58,382 nt of DNA, from the NCBI GenBank assembly GCA_905182715.1, contig CAJJCP010000002.1:1-58382 (forward strand), written 5' to 3'. The notes beneath the pieces were generated by a model. The model ran no database searches, was not told the origin of the DNA, and worked only from the letters and a program-made list of their open reading frames with translations. This document shows, one piece after another, positions 36,983 through 44,543 of this stretch. The position numbers and the translations under genes were made by a program. The stretch is from an uncultured Candidatus Poseidoniales archaeon (GTDB taxonomy: Archaea; Thermoplasmatota; Poseidoniia; Poseidoniales; Poseidoniaceae). Position 1 is the first letter of the stretch. Each line of letters opens with the position of its first letter.

Positions 36983-37887
36983 TCCTCACAGCAATTGGAC
37001 CAACCTTGAGTGTTGCTGCGCCAGCTACAACGACTGGTGTTGGCATACTTTTTGGCGGCCAATCGTTCGAGGCAAATCAATCAGGGTCATCGACTGTTAA
37101 TTTCAGCGAGATGCCTTCGATCGTGGAAGTCTACACCGCTACATGGTGTTCAAATTGTGTCGATGTTGAGCATGCGCTCGATAACATCGAAAACGAGACT
37201 GGGCTACAACAGTATCACACACACCGAGCCATTAACGAAGTACAGGACCCACTCGGCACCATTGAAATCGACCAACGGTTCCATGACCGCTATGGCGTAA
37301 GGGCCCCACCTGTTGTCGTGTTTAACGGCTCTGTCATTAAACCAGGAAGCGTGACTGATGCTGATTCTTTAGAAAGTGAATTTACTTCACTCGCTCAACA
37401 AAGCATGGAGATTACAGGCACTTCGACGTTCACTTGGAATACAACGAGCAACTCCACAGGAACTGCTGCATGGTCTATTGAACCTCAGGATTTGGCATTT
37501 ATCAACCAACTCGACGGGTATGATAGCCAAAGTTCCCTTTTCGCCTATGCCTGGATTGTTGAGCAATCGGCCTTCTTTGAAGAAGGGTCAAACGGGCTTG
37601 GAGACTACCCTCATGTTGTAAGAGGGATTATTGAACTGGGTGAAATCAACATGACTTCGAATGACCTTTCAGGAAGTGCAAATATTACCCTCCCTCCTGC
37701 ATACGATGGTAATGATCTATCGATTCATCTGATCTATCAATTCAACGTACCTGCTGAAGTTGAGGAACCTGAAGTAGAAAGCCCACCACTGAAAGAGAGC
37801 CCAGAAGAGGGTTTGCCTGCTGCTTCACTCATCACCAGCCTTTGTATTATTTTTGCAGCAGCTCTGACACGTAGAGAACGAATCTAA
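36949..37887 (+). CDS. secreted thioredoxin-like protein with C-terminal membrane anchor
   Basis: MRKAFFLIGILILTAIGPTL is a signal sequence. The thioredoxin fold follows: SIVEVYTATWCSNCVDVEHA has a CSNC redox pair (about residues 68-71) and YGVRAPPVVVFNGSVIKPG has the cis-proline. The rest, about residues 145-270, is beta-rich and unknown. The C-terminus has a Pro/Glu-rich stalk (VEEPEVESPPLKESPEEG), a hydrophobic helix (LPAASLITSLCIIFAAAL) and TRRERI, a three-part tail like PGF-CTERM/archaeosortase substrates, although the PGF motif itself is not present. Likely an extracytoplasmic disulfide or reductase protein. Overlaps tfb by 34 bases and the convergent downstream gene by four. Confidence 0.75.
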   Translation: MRKAFFLIGILILTAIGPTLSVAAPATTTGVGILFGGQSFEANQSGSSTVNFSEMPSIVEVYTATWCSNCVDVEHALDNIENETGLQQYHTHRAINEVQDPLGTIEIDQRFHDRYGVRAPPVVVFNGSVIKPGSVTDADSLESEFTSLAQQSMEITGTSTFTWNTTSNSTGTAAWSIEPQDLAFINQLDGYDSQSSLFAYAWIVEQSAFFEEGSNGLGDYPHVVRGIIELGEINMTSNDLSGSANITLPPAYDGNDLSIHLIYQFNVPAEVEEPEVESPPLKESPEEGLPAASLITSLCIIFAAALTRRERI

Positions 37888-40253
37888 GGCGCATACTCGT
37901 CAGGACCGTTACGGTCATTCTGGTCTCGTAAGTCTTGCTCTAATTCCCATCGAAATTCAGGTAGTTCCCGAGGAGTTTCACATACGGCCTGATAGTGCCA
38001 CCACCATGGTGGCGCGCCACGGACTCCGAGGGTTTGTTGTGCCGTATTGAGCAGAGCGGTGAGACGGCGACGTGCATGTGGGCGAGGATGGTCTCTTCTC
38101 GTAAAGACGATTGAACCACCGTTTCGGCCTTGTTCGACAAAACCCAACATGGCGGAAAACCTTCGCACCATTCTACGTTCTTGTGCGTTTCGAATCGTTA
38201 CTGCGAGGTGGCAGTTTTCAAACGTGAGTGCGCCGAGATCGAGTACCCCCATCTGAAAGGTTGAACCAATCGGATGGTGCATGAGCGCATCCCATATCCG
38301 TGGGAAAACTTCGCAATATCGACGTTCACCGTTTCGTATATCTCCAAGAGGAAGGGCATTTTCATCACGGTCCAAATTACGAAAGTTCAACCACTGATCT
38401 CGACCTTGGTGATGATGGAGGAAATGGTGAAGACCCCGTCCAGGATGTTCTTCGGCGATTTCTGCAAAGGAATTGTGCCAGAATTCAATAAATTGTGGAT
38501 GAGGAAGGACGGCATCGGCCGCCAGAGCGTGTTCAATCAACAACTGTGTTCGGTATGTCTGGACTGAAGCGTCTGCTTCGATTTGCCATCTCCTCCGATT
38601 GTATGCAAGGTTCCTTCGGAACAAGTTTCTCATGTTTTGGTTGCCTTGATACTCAATGTCGCGTTCACGTACTGCCGGTTTGGGTAACCAGTCTATCCCA
38701 GTAATGCCATGAAGTGAGTGCTTTGCAACAATATCTTTCAACTTTTGAAGGGCTTTACTGTTGAAAAAGCGGAGATGTTTATCGGTGATTTTTGATGGAA
38801 AACCCAACGGCGAATAGTGTGACACGTGCTGGAGCAGACTACCAATTTCTGCCGATGTGTTGACGTCATCAAGCAGGGCAAGGAGAACAGAAACAATCGT
38901 ATCGCCTAGAGGTACGGTCGAGTGAAAGGCGCCATCATGGATACAGATCGGGTGTGTTTGACGAGACTCGAGTGAATCAATTGATTCGATGATAAATGGG
39001 GCACTATGCGCCCCCCGGCCAACTCGGACTTCGTAGAAATGCCCAAGTCTACCAATCACCAAGATACGTTCATCATGGATGAAAACACGGTCAGCGTTTC
39101 CATCAATTACTTCTCGCAGAAATTGTATCGAGCGCCGTAAGGGTTTGGCTATTTCTTGACTTTCGATGTTCTGACTGGTCCAATTGTACTGTAAAGCATA
39201 GAGTAATTCTCCCGCATTCGAGGTAACCGGTGAAAAAGCACTAGACAGTAAGAAGGCCCAAATCTCTGGTTTATCTGGAATCGGAGTTTTTCTCGTAGCA
39301 TCGTTTTTGCTGCGAACCATAAACTTGAATCGCTTCTCTACGATTGAAAATGGCCAAGCCCGGTTCGAATTGAATTGGGACGGAGCTCGATATCCTGGCC
39401 AGCGTTTCATCCAAGGGAATTCATTCAATTCCGCGAGACCTTTTGGATGATGCTTGAAGGCTTCAACGATGTTTTGGTCAAATTTTTCCCGCTCCGACAT
39501 CCCTAGTTGCACTCGAATATCGCGAGCCCAAACACCCACTGGATTCAGGGAATAATGTTCAGGAGGAGTGAGATGTTCTTCGGCCATCCATTCAATCCAA
39601 GTGAACAAAACCGAAGCACCTGGCTTCTGAAGCGGAGCCCTAAATCGCCGACGGCGTAGAACTCGAGGGGGGATTCGCTGCGGATTGAAAGATTCGATGT
39701 TGGTCGTGTTTAATGACCCAAATGCGACAAATAATTTCGTCAAATCCCAACCTGTACGGGCCGACTTCGAGCAAAGCACATTGAGGAGCGATATCATAGG
39801 TACTTCTGCGGGCATGGTTCTGCCGTTGACAAGTAAGCGCCCCCCGATGAAGGAGATTCGAACACCATCATGGAGTACAAACCCCCCATGGAGATAAAGA
39901 CGTTGCAGAGTCTCAAGGCGAATACCATCGGAAACTCGTTGAATAATTTCATCTAATTCTTCACTACTGCAAGGCGCTGCCAAGACAGGGTCAAGCGTTT
40001 CATCCTCTAATCGCGCCCACTGAACATCCTCGAGATGATTCGAGTTTTTTCGTAGATTACTCCAGCGTTGTTGTGATGTTTTATTCGACCTACCGATGAG
40101 TTCTTGCGCTTGGTCATGAAGAGAGAGATCAATTTGATGCGTCCACTTCTGACCTTTTTTACTCACGATTAATGAGGAACAAAGGCGACATGGGCTGACT
40201 GAAGATTGACGCTCACATACCGAACATACGATGTTGTGATTCTGCCCCCGCAT
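37884..40253 (-). CDS. large zinc-finger protein of unknown function
   Basis: About 789 residues with no recognised family. The start is NIVCSVCERQSSVSPCRLCS, two CxxC pairs making a small zinc finger. A long arginine- and tryptophan-rich soluble protein follows, with basic stretches (PPRVLRRRRFRAPLQKPGAS, RNLFRRNLAYNRRRWQIEAD) and a C-terminal GAPPWWWHYQAV. No signal sequence or membrane helix. Charge and zinc finger suggest nucleic-acid binding; this is inference. A frame extension to 40289 exists, but a TATA box lies inside it at 40275-40282, which places the transcription start almost exactly at ATG 40253, so I take that start (leaderless). Confidence 0.7.
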   Translation of the reverse strand: MRGQNHNIVCSVCERQSSVSPCRLCSSLIVSKKGQKWTHQIDLSLHDQAQELIGRSNKTSQQRWSNLRKNSNHLEDVQWARLEDETLDPVLAAPCSSEELDEIIQRVSDGIRLETLQRLYLHGGFVLHDGVRISFIGGRLLVNGRTMPAEVPMISLLNVLCSKSARTGWDLTKLFVAFGSLNTTNIESFNPQRIPPRVLRRRRFRAPLQKPGASVLFTWIEWMAEEHLTPPEHYSLNPVGVWARDIRVQLGMSEREKFDQNIVEAFKHHPKGLAELNEFPWMKRWPGYRAPSQFNSNRAWPFSIVEKRFKFMVRSKNDATRKTPIPDKPEIWAFLLSSAFSPVTSNAGELLYALQYNWTSQNIESQEIAKPLRRSIQFLREVIDGNADRVFIHDERILVIGRLGHFYEVRVGRGAHSAPFIIESIDSLESRQTHPICIHDGAFHSTVPLGDTIVSVLLALLDDVNTSAEIGSLLQHVSHYSPLGFPSKITDKHLRFFNSKALQKLKDIVAKHSLHGITGIDWLPKPAVRERDIEYQGNQNMRNLFRRNLAYNRRRWQIEADASVQTYRTQLLIEHALAADAVLPHPQFIEFWHNSFAEIAEEHPGRGLHHFLHHHQGRDQWLNFRNLDRDENALPLGDIRNGERRYCEVFPRIWDALMHHPIGSTFQMGVLDLGALTFENCHLAVTIRNAQERRMVRRFSAMLGFVEQGRNGGSIVFTRRDHPRPHARRRLTALLNTAQQTLGVRGAPPWWWHYQAVCETPRELPEFRWELEQDLRDQNDRNGPDEYAP

Positions 40254-40274
40254 ACAGAGATTGATATTCAACGA

Positions 40275-40282
40275 TATATAAT
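40275..40282 (-). promoter_or_regulatory. TATA box for the zinc-finger protein gene
   Basis: Minus-strand ATTATATA, centred 25 bases before ATG 40253, directly after the stop of the threonine aldolase gene. It implies separate, leaderless transcription of the 789-residue protein despite the tight spacing. Confidence 0.5.
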
Positions 40283-40285
40283 ATC

Positions 40286-41326
40286 TCAAAAAGCAGCAAA
40301 TGTATCTAATATCCTCTGAATGTCTTCATCAGTGATATGTAAATGGACAACAATCCGGCAAGCATGAGGCTGGATATCCATGACATCGATTCCTGATGCT
40401 TGCAGTTGCTCCATCACTTGAGTTGCAGGTACCTTTGATTGGAAGTAGACCATGTTTGTTTCTACAGTATGCATTTCCACCTCAAATCCCTCAATTTGGT
40501 TAATTGCTTCCGCCAATACTCTCGTTCTTCGATGATCTTCTTCGAGACGGGTAATATTATTGTCAAGTGCGTACAAGCATGCTGCAGCAAGGATTCCTGC
40601 TTGTCGCATACCGCCACCGAACATTTTCCTCCACCGGTGAGCACGGGCAATAAAGGCTGTAGAACCTACAAGAACGGAACCGACTGGCGCCCCTAACCCT
40701 TTTGAAAAACAAATCGAAATTGAATCATAATCGCGGACCATACGGGCGACTGGAGTGTTTGTAGCGATAGCGGCATTGAAGATTCTGGCACCGTCCATGT
40801 GAGTAGCACAGTCGTTTTCCTTGGCAAGGGCTGCGATTGCATCGAGAGTCTCTTGCGGATAGCAAGCACCTCCACCCCTGTTTGAAGTATTTTCAACACA
40901 AACGAGTGACCCGTCTGGATAGTGGGAAAGAGAGCCCGCTTGTTTCCGAATTGCTTGCTCAACATCTTCAACTCGCATTAATCCACCATGGACGTCCACT
41001 AAAGCGATGGATGCGCCACATAATGCAGCATAGCCGCCTCCTTCATAGAGATAGATATGGCTATTTTTTGCCGTGATTATTTCGTCACCAGGGGACGTGT
41101 GGGCTCGAAGCGCTATAGCATTCGACATCGTACCTGAAGGAACGAACAGACCTGCCTCTTTACCACATAAAGCAGCAAGCTGTTGTTCTAATTGTGTGAC
41201 CGTCGGGTCATCACCAAGAACATCGTCACCAACAACGGCTCGGTTCATCGCTTCACGCATCGGCGGTGTCGGTTGAGTTACCGTATCAGAACGAAGGTCA
41301 ACGCGGTCAGAAGGATAGTCACGCAT
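40286..41326 (-). CDS. ltaE: low-specificity L-threonine aldolase
   Basis: PLP fold-type I enzyme splitting L-threonine and L-allo-threonine into glycine and acetaldehyde. VDLRSDTVTQPTPPMREAMN is the family start, GDDVLGDDPTVTQLE follows, LFVPSGTMSNAIALRAH binds the cofactor phosphate, and the Schiff-base lysine is in SICFSKGLGAPVGSVLVG (about residue 208). Length 346 is normal. The ATG at 41326 starts MRDYPSDRVDLRSD. The stop is followed at once by the promoter of the zinc-finger protein. Confidence 0.92.
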   Translation of the reverse strand: MRDYPSDRVDLRSDTVTQPTPPMREAMNRAVVGDDVLGDDPTVTQLEQQLAALCGKEAGLFVPSGTMSNAIALRAHTSPGDEIITAKNSHIYLYEGGGYAALCGASIALVDVHGGLMRVEDVEQAIRKQAGSLSHYPDGSLVCVENTSNRGGGACYPQETLDAIAALAKENDCATHMDGARIFNAAIATNTPVARMVRDYDSISICFSKGLGAPVGSVLVGSTAFIARAHRWRKMFGGGMRQAGILAAACLYALDNNITRLEEDHRRTRVLAEAINQIEGFEVEMHTVETNMVYFQSKVPATQVMEQLQASGIDVMDIQPHACRIVVHLHITDEDIQRILDTFAAF

Positions 41327-41370
41327 AGCACTCGCAGAGCGACTCTCTTCATCAATTCGATGGAGTGGCT

Positions 41371-41787
41371 TTAGAGCAATTTCAATTCACCAGTAATCGC
41401 TTCTAAGGTTGCTTCGATTTCTGGGCCAAGGGCCAATACAGTAAGTGAGCCACTTGGAATTTGAGTATGTCCAGCATCATGGACCAAGGTGGTCAAGATT
41501 CCTGCTGCTTTTGCTTTTTTTTCAAGTTCGAGAAGATGCTCCGCATCTCTTCCTTTAAGGCACACTTTCTTTTGACCAGTCGTGAACCATTGTTCGAGAT
41601 TAATTGGCTTTTCAACACCTGCTTTCATCGTTGCCATGACTGCTCCATGGCCGACTTGGGCAGCAATCTTTCCTTTTCCCATCTTCAAACTTTGATTCAC
41701 AACACAGACCATTTTGCATGGTTCGCTTATTCGTTCTCCAGCGAGTGGAGGAGCGGTGATTCGATGTAAGAAAGAACGGATTCCCAT
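41371..41787 (-). CDS. pth2: peptidyl-tRNA hydrolase, Pth2 family (copy 1)
   Basis: Releases tRNA from peptidyl-tRNA that has dropped off ribosomes. Canonical Pth2 landmarks: NQSLKMGKGKIAAQVGHGAV, KKVCLKGRDAEHLLELEKKA, VHDAGHTQIPSGSLTVLALG and the family ending GELKLL. It has an N-terminal extension of about 25 residues before KMVCVVNQ. Overlap or near contact with the second copy upstream (8 bases between them) makes an operon. Confidence 0.9.
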   Translation of the reverse strand: MGIRSFLHRITAPPLAGERISEPCKMVCVVNQSLKMGKGKIAAQVGHGAVMATMKAGVEKPINLEQWFTTGQKKVCLKGRDAEHLLELEKKAKAAGILTTLVHDAGHTQIPSGSLTVLALGPEIEATLEAITGELKLL

Positions 41788-41795
41788 ATGACCAC

Positions 41796-42170
41796 CTAGT
41801 ACGGTTTCAATTCTGATACAAGTGCATCAATAGCTCGGCGAGGAGCAGGTCCGATACCCAGTACTGTGATAGTCCCTGGTGGAACTTCAGTATGGCCAGC
41901 GTCTTTCACTACATACGTGACAAGGCCAGCTGCTTGGGCTTGTCCTGCCAGACGTTGTAAGGTTGCCAAATCATCAACCCGCAAGCAAATCTTTCGAGCA
42001 CCTGCATTTCTCCATCGTTCAACAAGACGTGCATGTGTTTTACGAGCATTCAGGGTGCAAGAAACAGCAGCGTGAGAACATTGAACGGCGAGTTTACCTG
42101 CTGACATTTTCAAATCATGCCGTGCGATGAAAACCATCGATGGTTCATCAACCGTCGATACCATGGCCAT
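41796..42170 (-). CDS. pth2: peptidyl-tRNA hydrolase, Pth2 family (copy 2)
   Basis: Second Pth2 in tandem, about 124 residues: MVFIARHDLKMSAGKLAVQC, KICLRVDDLATLQRLAGQAQ, VVKDAGHTEVPPGTITVLGI and a terminal SELKPY. Key residues (Lys, His and Asp of the DAGHT segment) are kept in both copies, so both are probably active. The two differ at most other positions, so the duplication is old. The start overlaps the ECF transporter gene by 23 bases; ATG 42170 or 42164. Confidence 0.88.
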   Translation of the reverse strand: MAMVSTVDEPSMVFIARHDLKMSAGKLAVQCSHAAVSCTLNARKTHARLVERWRNAGARKICLRVDDLATLQRLAGQAQAAGLVTYVVKDAGHTEVPPGTITVLGIGPAPRRAIDALVSELKPY

Positions 42171-42819
42171 TCACCACCGTAAATTCGATTTCCTCGAGAC
42201 TTGGATCTTCTTCAAGAAGTCGGGTAAACCAGCCACCCATCCAAACGACAAAGGTCAAATTTCCAATCATGTGAAGGAAATCAAACGGCAAGCCATGCCC
42301 GAGATACACCATGAATTCAGTAAAACCGATGGTGCCATCGAGAATAGAGAAGGAGACGATAAAATCAAACCAAAATGCAGCGAATATTGACGCCATACAT
42401 GCTCGGCCGAGATTGATGCCAGTCGAGGTTACAAGCGACAACCTGGACCCTGCAATTGCAATACTTGCCCATCCTGCTGCTTGAAATACAGTCCACCAGC
42501 CATCGCCCATGAAGATATTAGAAATCATAGCGACAAGGACTGCAAATGCAGCACCGCGACGAGCGCCTAATTGTGCACCTACCAAAAGAGCTGCAACTGT
42601 AACAGGTTGAACATTCGGTAATGGTTGCATGACAACTCGAATGAAAGAGACTGAAAGAACTAAACTCAGCATGAACAATGAATCGAAAATTGGCCGCTTG
42701 GTCGGCTTGGCCAATAACCAAAAGGCACAGCCAAGCAAAACAACATCCAGGAACACACTCGTGAGAGGTGAGAGAGTGGGGCCGTGTACGCCCATTGCTT
42801 GGAACATGTTTCGACCCAA
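42148..42819 (-). CDS. ECF-type transporter substrate-binding (S) component
   Basis: Integral membrane protein of 223 residues with about six helices. VQPVTVAALLVGAQLGARRG and AAFAVLVAMISNIFMGDGWW, then FQAAGWASIAIAG, have the small-residue AxxxA-type pattern and Gly-rich loops of S components that bind vitamins and pair with an ECF energising module. The A, A' and T components are not in the window. The product just upstream is a secreted protein with a DUF4430-like (transcobalamin-like) end, so a corrinoid is my best guess for the substrate. C-terminus overlaps the Pth2 start. Confidence 0.7.
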   Translation of the reverse strand: MGRNMFQAMGVHGPTLSPLTSVFLDVVLLGCAFWLLAKPTKRPIFDSLFMLSLVLSVSFIRVVMQPLPNVQPVTVAALLVGAQLGARRGAAFAVLVAMISNIFMGDGWWTVFQAAGWASIAIAGSRLSLVTSTGINLGRACMASIFAAFWFDFIVSFSILDGTIGFTEFMVYLGHGLPFDFLHMIGNLTFVVWMGGWFTRLLEEDPSLEEIEFTVVNGHGIDG

Positions 42820-42848
42820 GAGGGTGGATGATTTGAGGCTTACCTAAG

Positions 42849-44543
42849 TTATACAGGAGTCCAACGGACTATTGAAGTGGGGTGGACCGTTGATTGGTCG
42901 ACTGAGATGATGCCTTTTGCGCCATCGACTGAGAATTCCCAACCTTCTCCTTCGATGCCATTAATTGAATCAATATACCAACCCAGTTCTGTTGATTCAC
43001 CGGAAAGTTCGAAATCTAATTCTTCACAAGCTACTCGCGTCAATGACAAAACATCAGCATGGCCGACGAAGCCTCCAAACGAATGCTCTTCGCCATCCAT
43101 CTCAAAGATGACAATTTGTGTACCCAGCCACGCGTCAGGCCACTGTTCGTTCCATTCCTCAGGCGATGATTGTTCTGGAAATTGTTCGTCAAAGGATTTT
43201 GACCATTGCGAGGATAAATCGGGGATTATAAGCACGACAATGACCAAAACAAACAAACTCGAAGTTCGTAAAAACCATTCACGTTTACCGTTTAACAGAA
43301 GAGCACTCGAGGAACCCAATAAGATAAACATCCCAAAGATAAGCACTTGTGCGCCCCAATCGATTTCGGCATCGATAGTCGGTGGTGTAGTACTCTCTTC
43401 AAGGCCACTGTAAACTCGTAGAACTGCTTGATCATTTCCGAATGCAGTATACGCCATCACTCCGTCTGAAAATTGAGCAGGTGCAGCAGTACCATAGCCG
43501 TATAGACCTGTTTCAATGGATGAATACGTCAAGTTATCTTGCCCGTCAAAAGTAAAAAATCCCCAATGAGAATCAGGAAGGTTCGAGGGTGCAAAAATCT
43601 GACCATTGTCAAACCAACGGATTTCGCCATTGGTATGGAAGGCAATCTCATCGAGAACAATACATACACTTGAACAATGAAGTATCCGCATATGAGAAGA
43701 ATCTCCTGTTACGATATATTCACCTTGGCGAACCGGGATTGCCGGAGAGGGGCCCGCGGGGATTTGCTGGGTAAGTACAGCGTCTGTTGAGTCGAAGATT
43801 GCTATCGTACTGCCAGTATCTGACTGTGCATGAATGAGTATACCTGCATCGGTAAACAAAGGAGCATGGCGTATTTTGCCGAGTTGAAGAGCGTAAGATG
43901 TTGCGACACCTGTTCGATTAACGTGCCAAAGTTGGCCGGCTTCATCACCGATGAAATATCCTGTTTCACCAACAGCAACTCCATTCCTCCAACCTAATCC
44001 TGTTTCAGACCACCATTGTTGTTGGCCGTCAGCAAGGCAGTATTGGCCAATCCCTTGCCGTGTTGGAATCATAACAAACTCCTCATCCAGTGCGAATTGC
44101 CCAGTGACTCCCCATCCGGCAACTTCGGATTGAGTCGACCAGAGCAGTTCACCATCAGAAGGGTTGAGAGCCTCAACAAGACCGTTGGTCCATCCAACCA
44201 AAACCATCTCAGGCCATGAGCCACATTCACCTTGACCTGCTTGAACATGCAGAAGTGGAGACATGTCATTATTGGTTGAAGCGGGGTTCACACGATCCCA
44301 AATTTTAGTGCCAGACAGGTCAAAAGCCGTCACTGAAGGTTCAGCATGACCGGAAGTTCGAACCAGAAGTGTTTCTCCAATAAACAAAGGAGATGTTGAT
44401 ATGTATCCCGATTCAAAATCATACTCCCATGAGAAGGAATGCGTCTCGTCCCAAGATGTTACAGGGGCTTGAGCAAGGATTACTGGTACAAGGAAAAGGC
44501 TGGCAAACAGCAACGCCATCAAGCGTCGAAACACGATAATCAC
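42849..44543 (-). CDS. secreted PQQ-like beta-propeller protein with DUF4430-like C-terminal domain
   Basis: MIIVFRRLMALLFASLFLVP is a signal sequence. Residues about 40-380 are propeller blades (VTAFDLSGTKIWDRVNP, VEALNPSDGELLWSTQSEV, IGQYCLADGQQQWWSETG) of the PQQ/outer-membrane-assembly type. A helix pair follows (VLIFGMFILLGSSSALLLNG, SSLFVLVIVVLIIPDL), then a domain ending ELGWYIDSINGIEGEGWEFS and SIVRWTPV, the pattern of the DUF4430/transcobalamin C-terminal-like family (YVxSINGxxxxxGWxYxVNG). Possible surface capture of a cobalamin-like ligand for the ECF S component downstream, 29 bases away. The DUF4430 reading is by pattern only. Confidence 0.65.
   Translation of the reverse strand: MIIVFRRLMALLFASLFLVPVILAQAPVTSWDETHSFSWEYDFESGYISTSPLFIGETLLVRTSGHAEPSVTAFDLSGTKIWDRVNPASTNNDMSPLLHVQAGQGECGSWPEMVLVGWTNGLVEALNPSDGELLWSTQSEVAGWGVTGQFALDEEFVMIPTRQGIGQYCLADGQQQWWSETGLGWRNGVAVGETGYFIGDEAGQLWHVNRTGVATSYALQLGKIRHAPLFTDAGILIHAQSDTGSTIAIFDSTDAVLTQQIPAGPSPAIPVRQGEYIVTGDSSHMRILHCSSVCIVLDEIAFHTNGEIRWFDNGQIFAPSNLPDSHWGFFTFDGQDNLTYSSIETGLYGYGTAAPAQFSDGVMAYTAFGNDQAVLRVYSGLEESTTPPTIDAEIDWGAQVLIFGMFILLGSSSALLLNGKREWFLRTSSLFVLVIVVLIIPDLSSQWSKSFDEQFPEQSSPEEWNEQWPDAWLGTQIVIFEMDGEEHSFGGFVGHADVLSLTRVACEELDFELSGESTELGWYIDSINGIEGEGWEFSVDGAKGIISVDQSTVHPTSIVRWTPV

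Noticed and set aside
42877-43413. 178-residue plus-strand frame opposite the propeller/DUF4430-like gene
   Set aside because: Antisense to a protein with a signal sequence and clear repeats; Ser/Pro-rich shadow.
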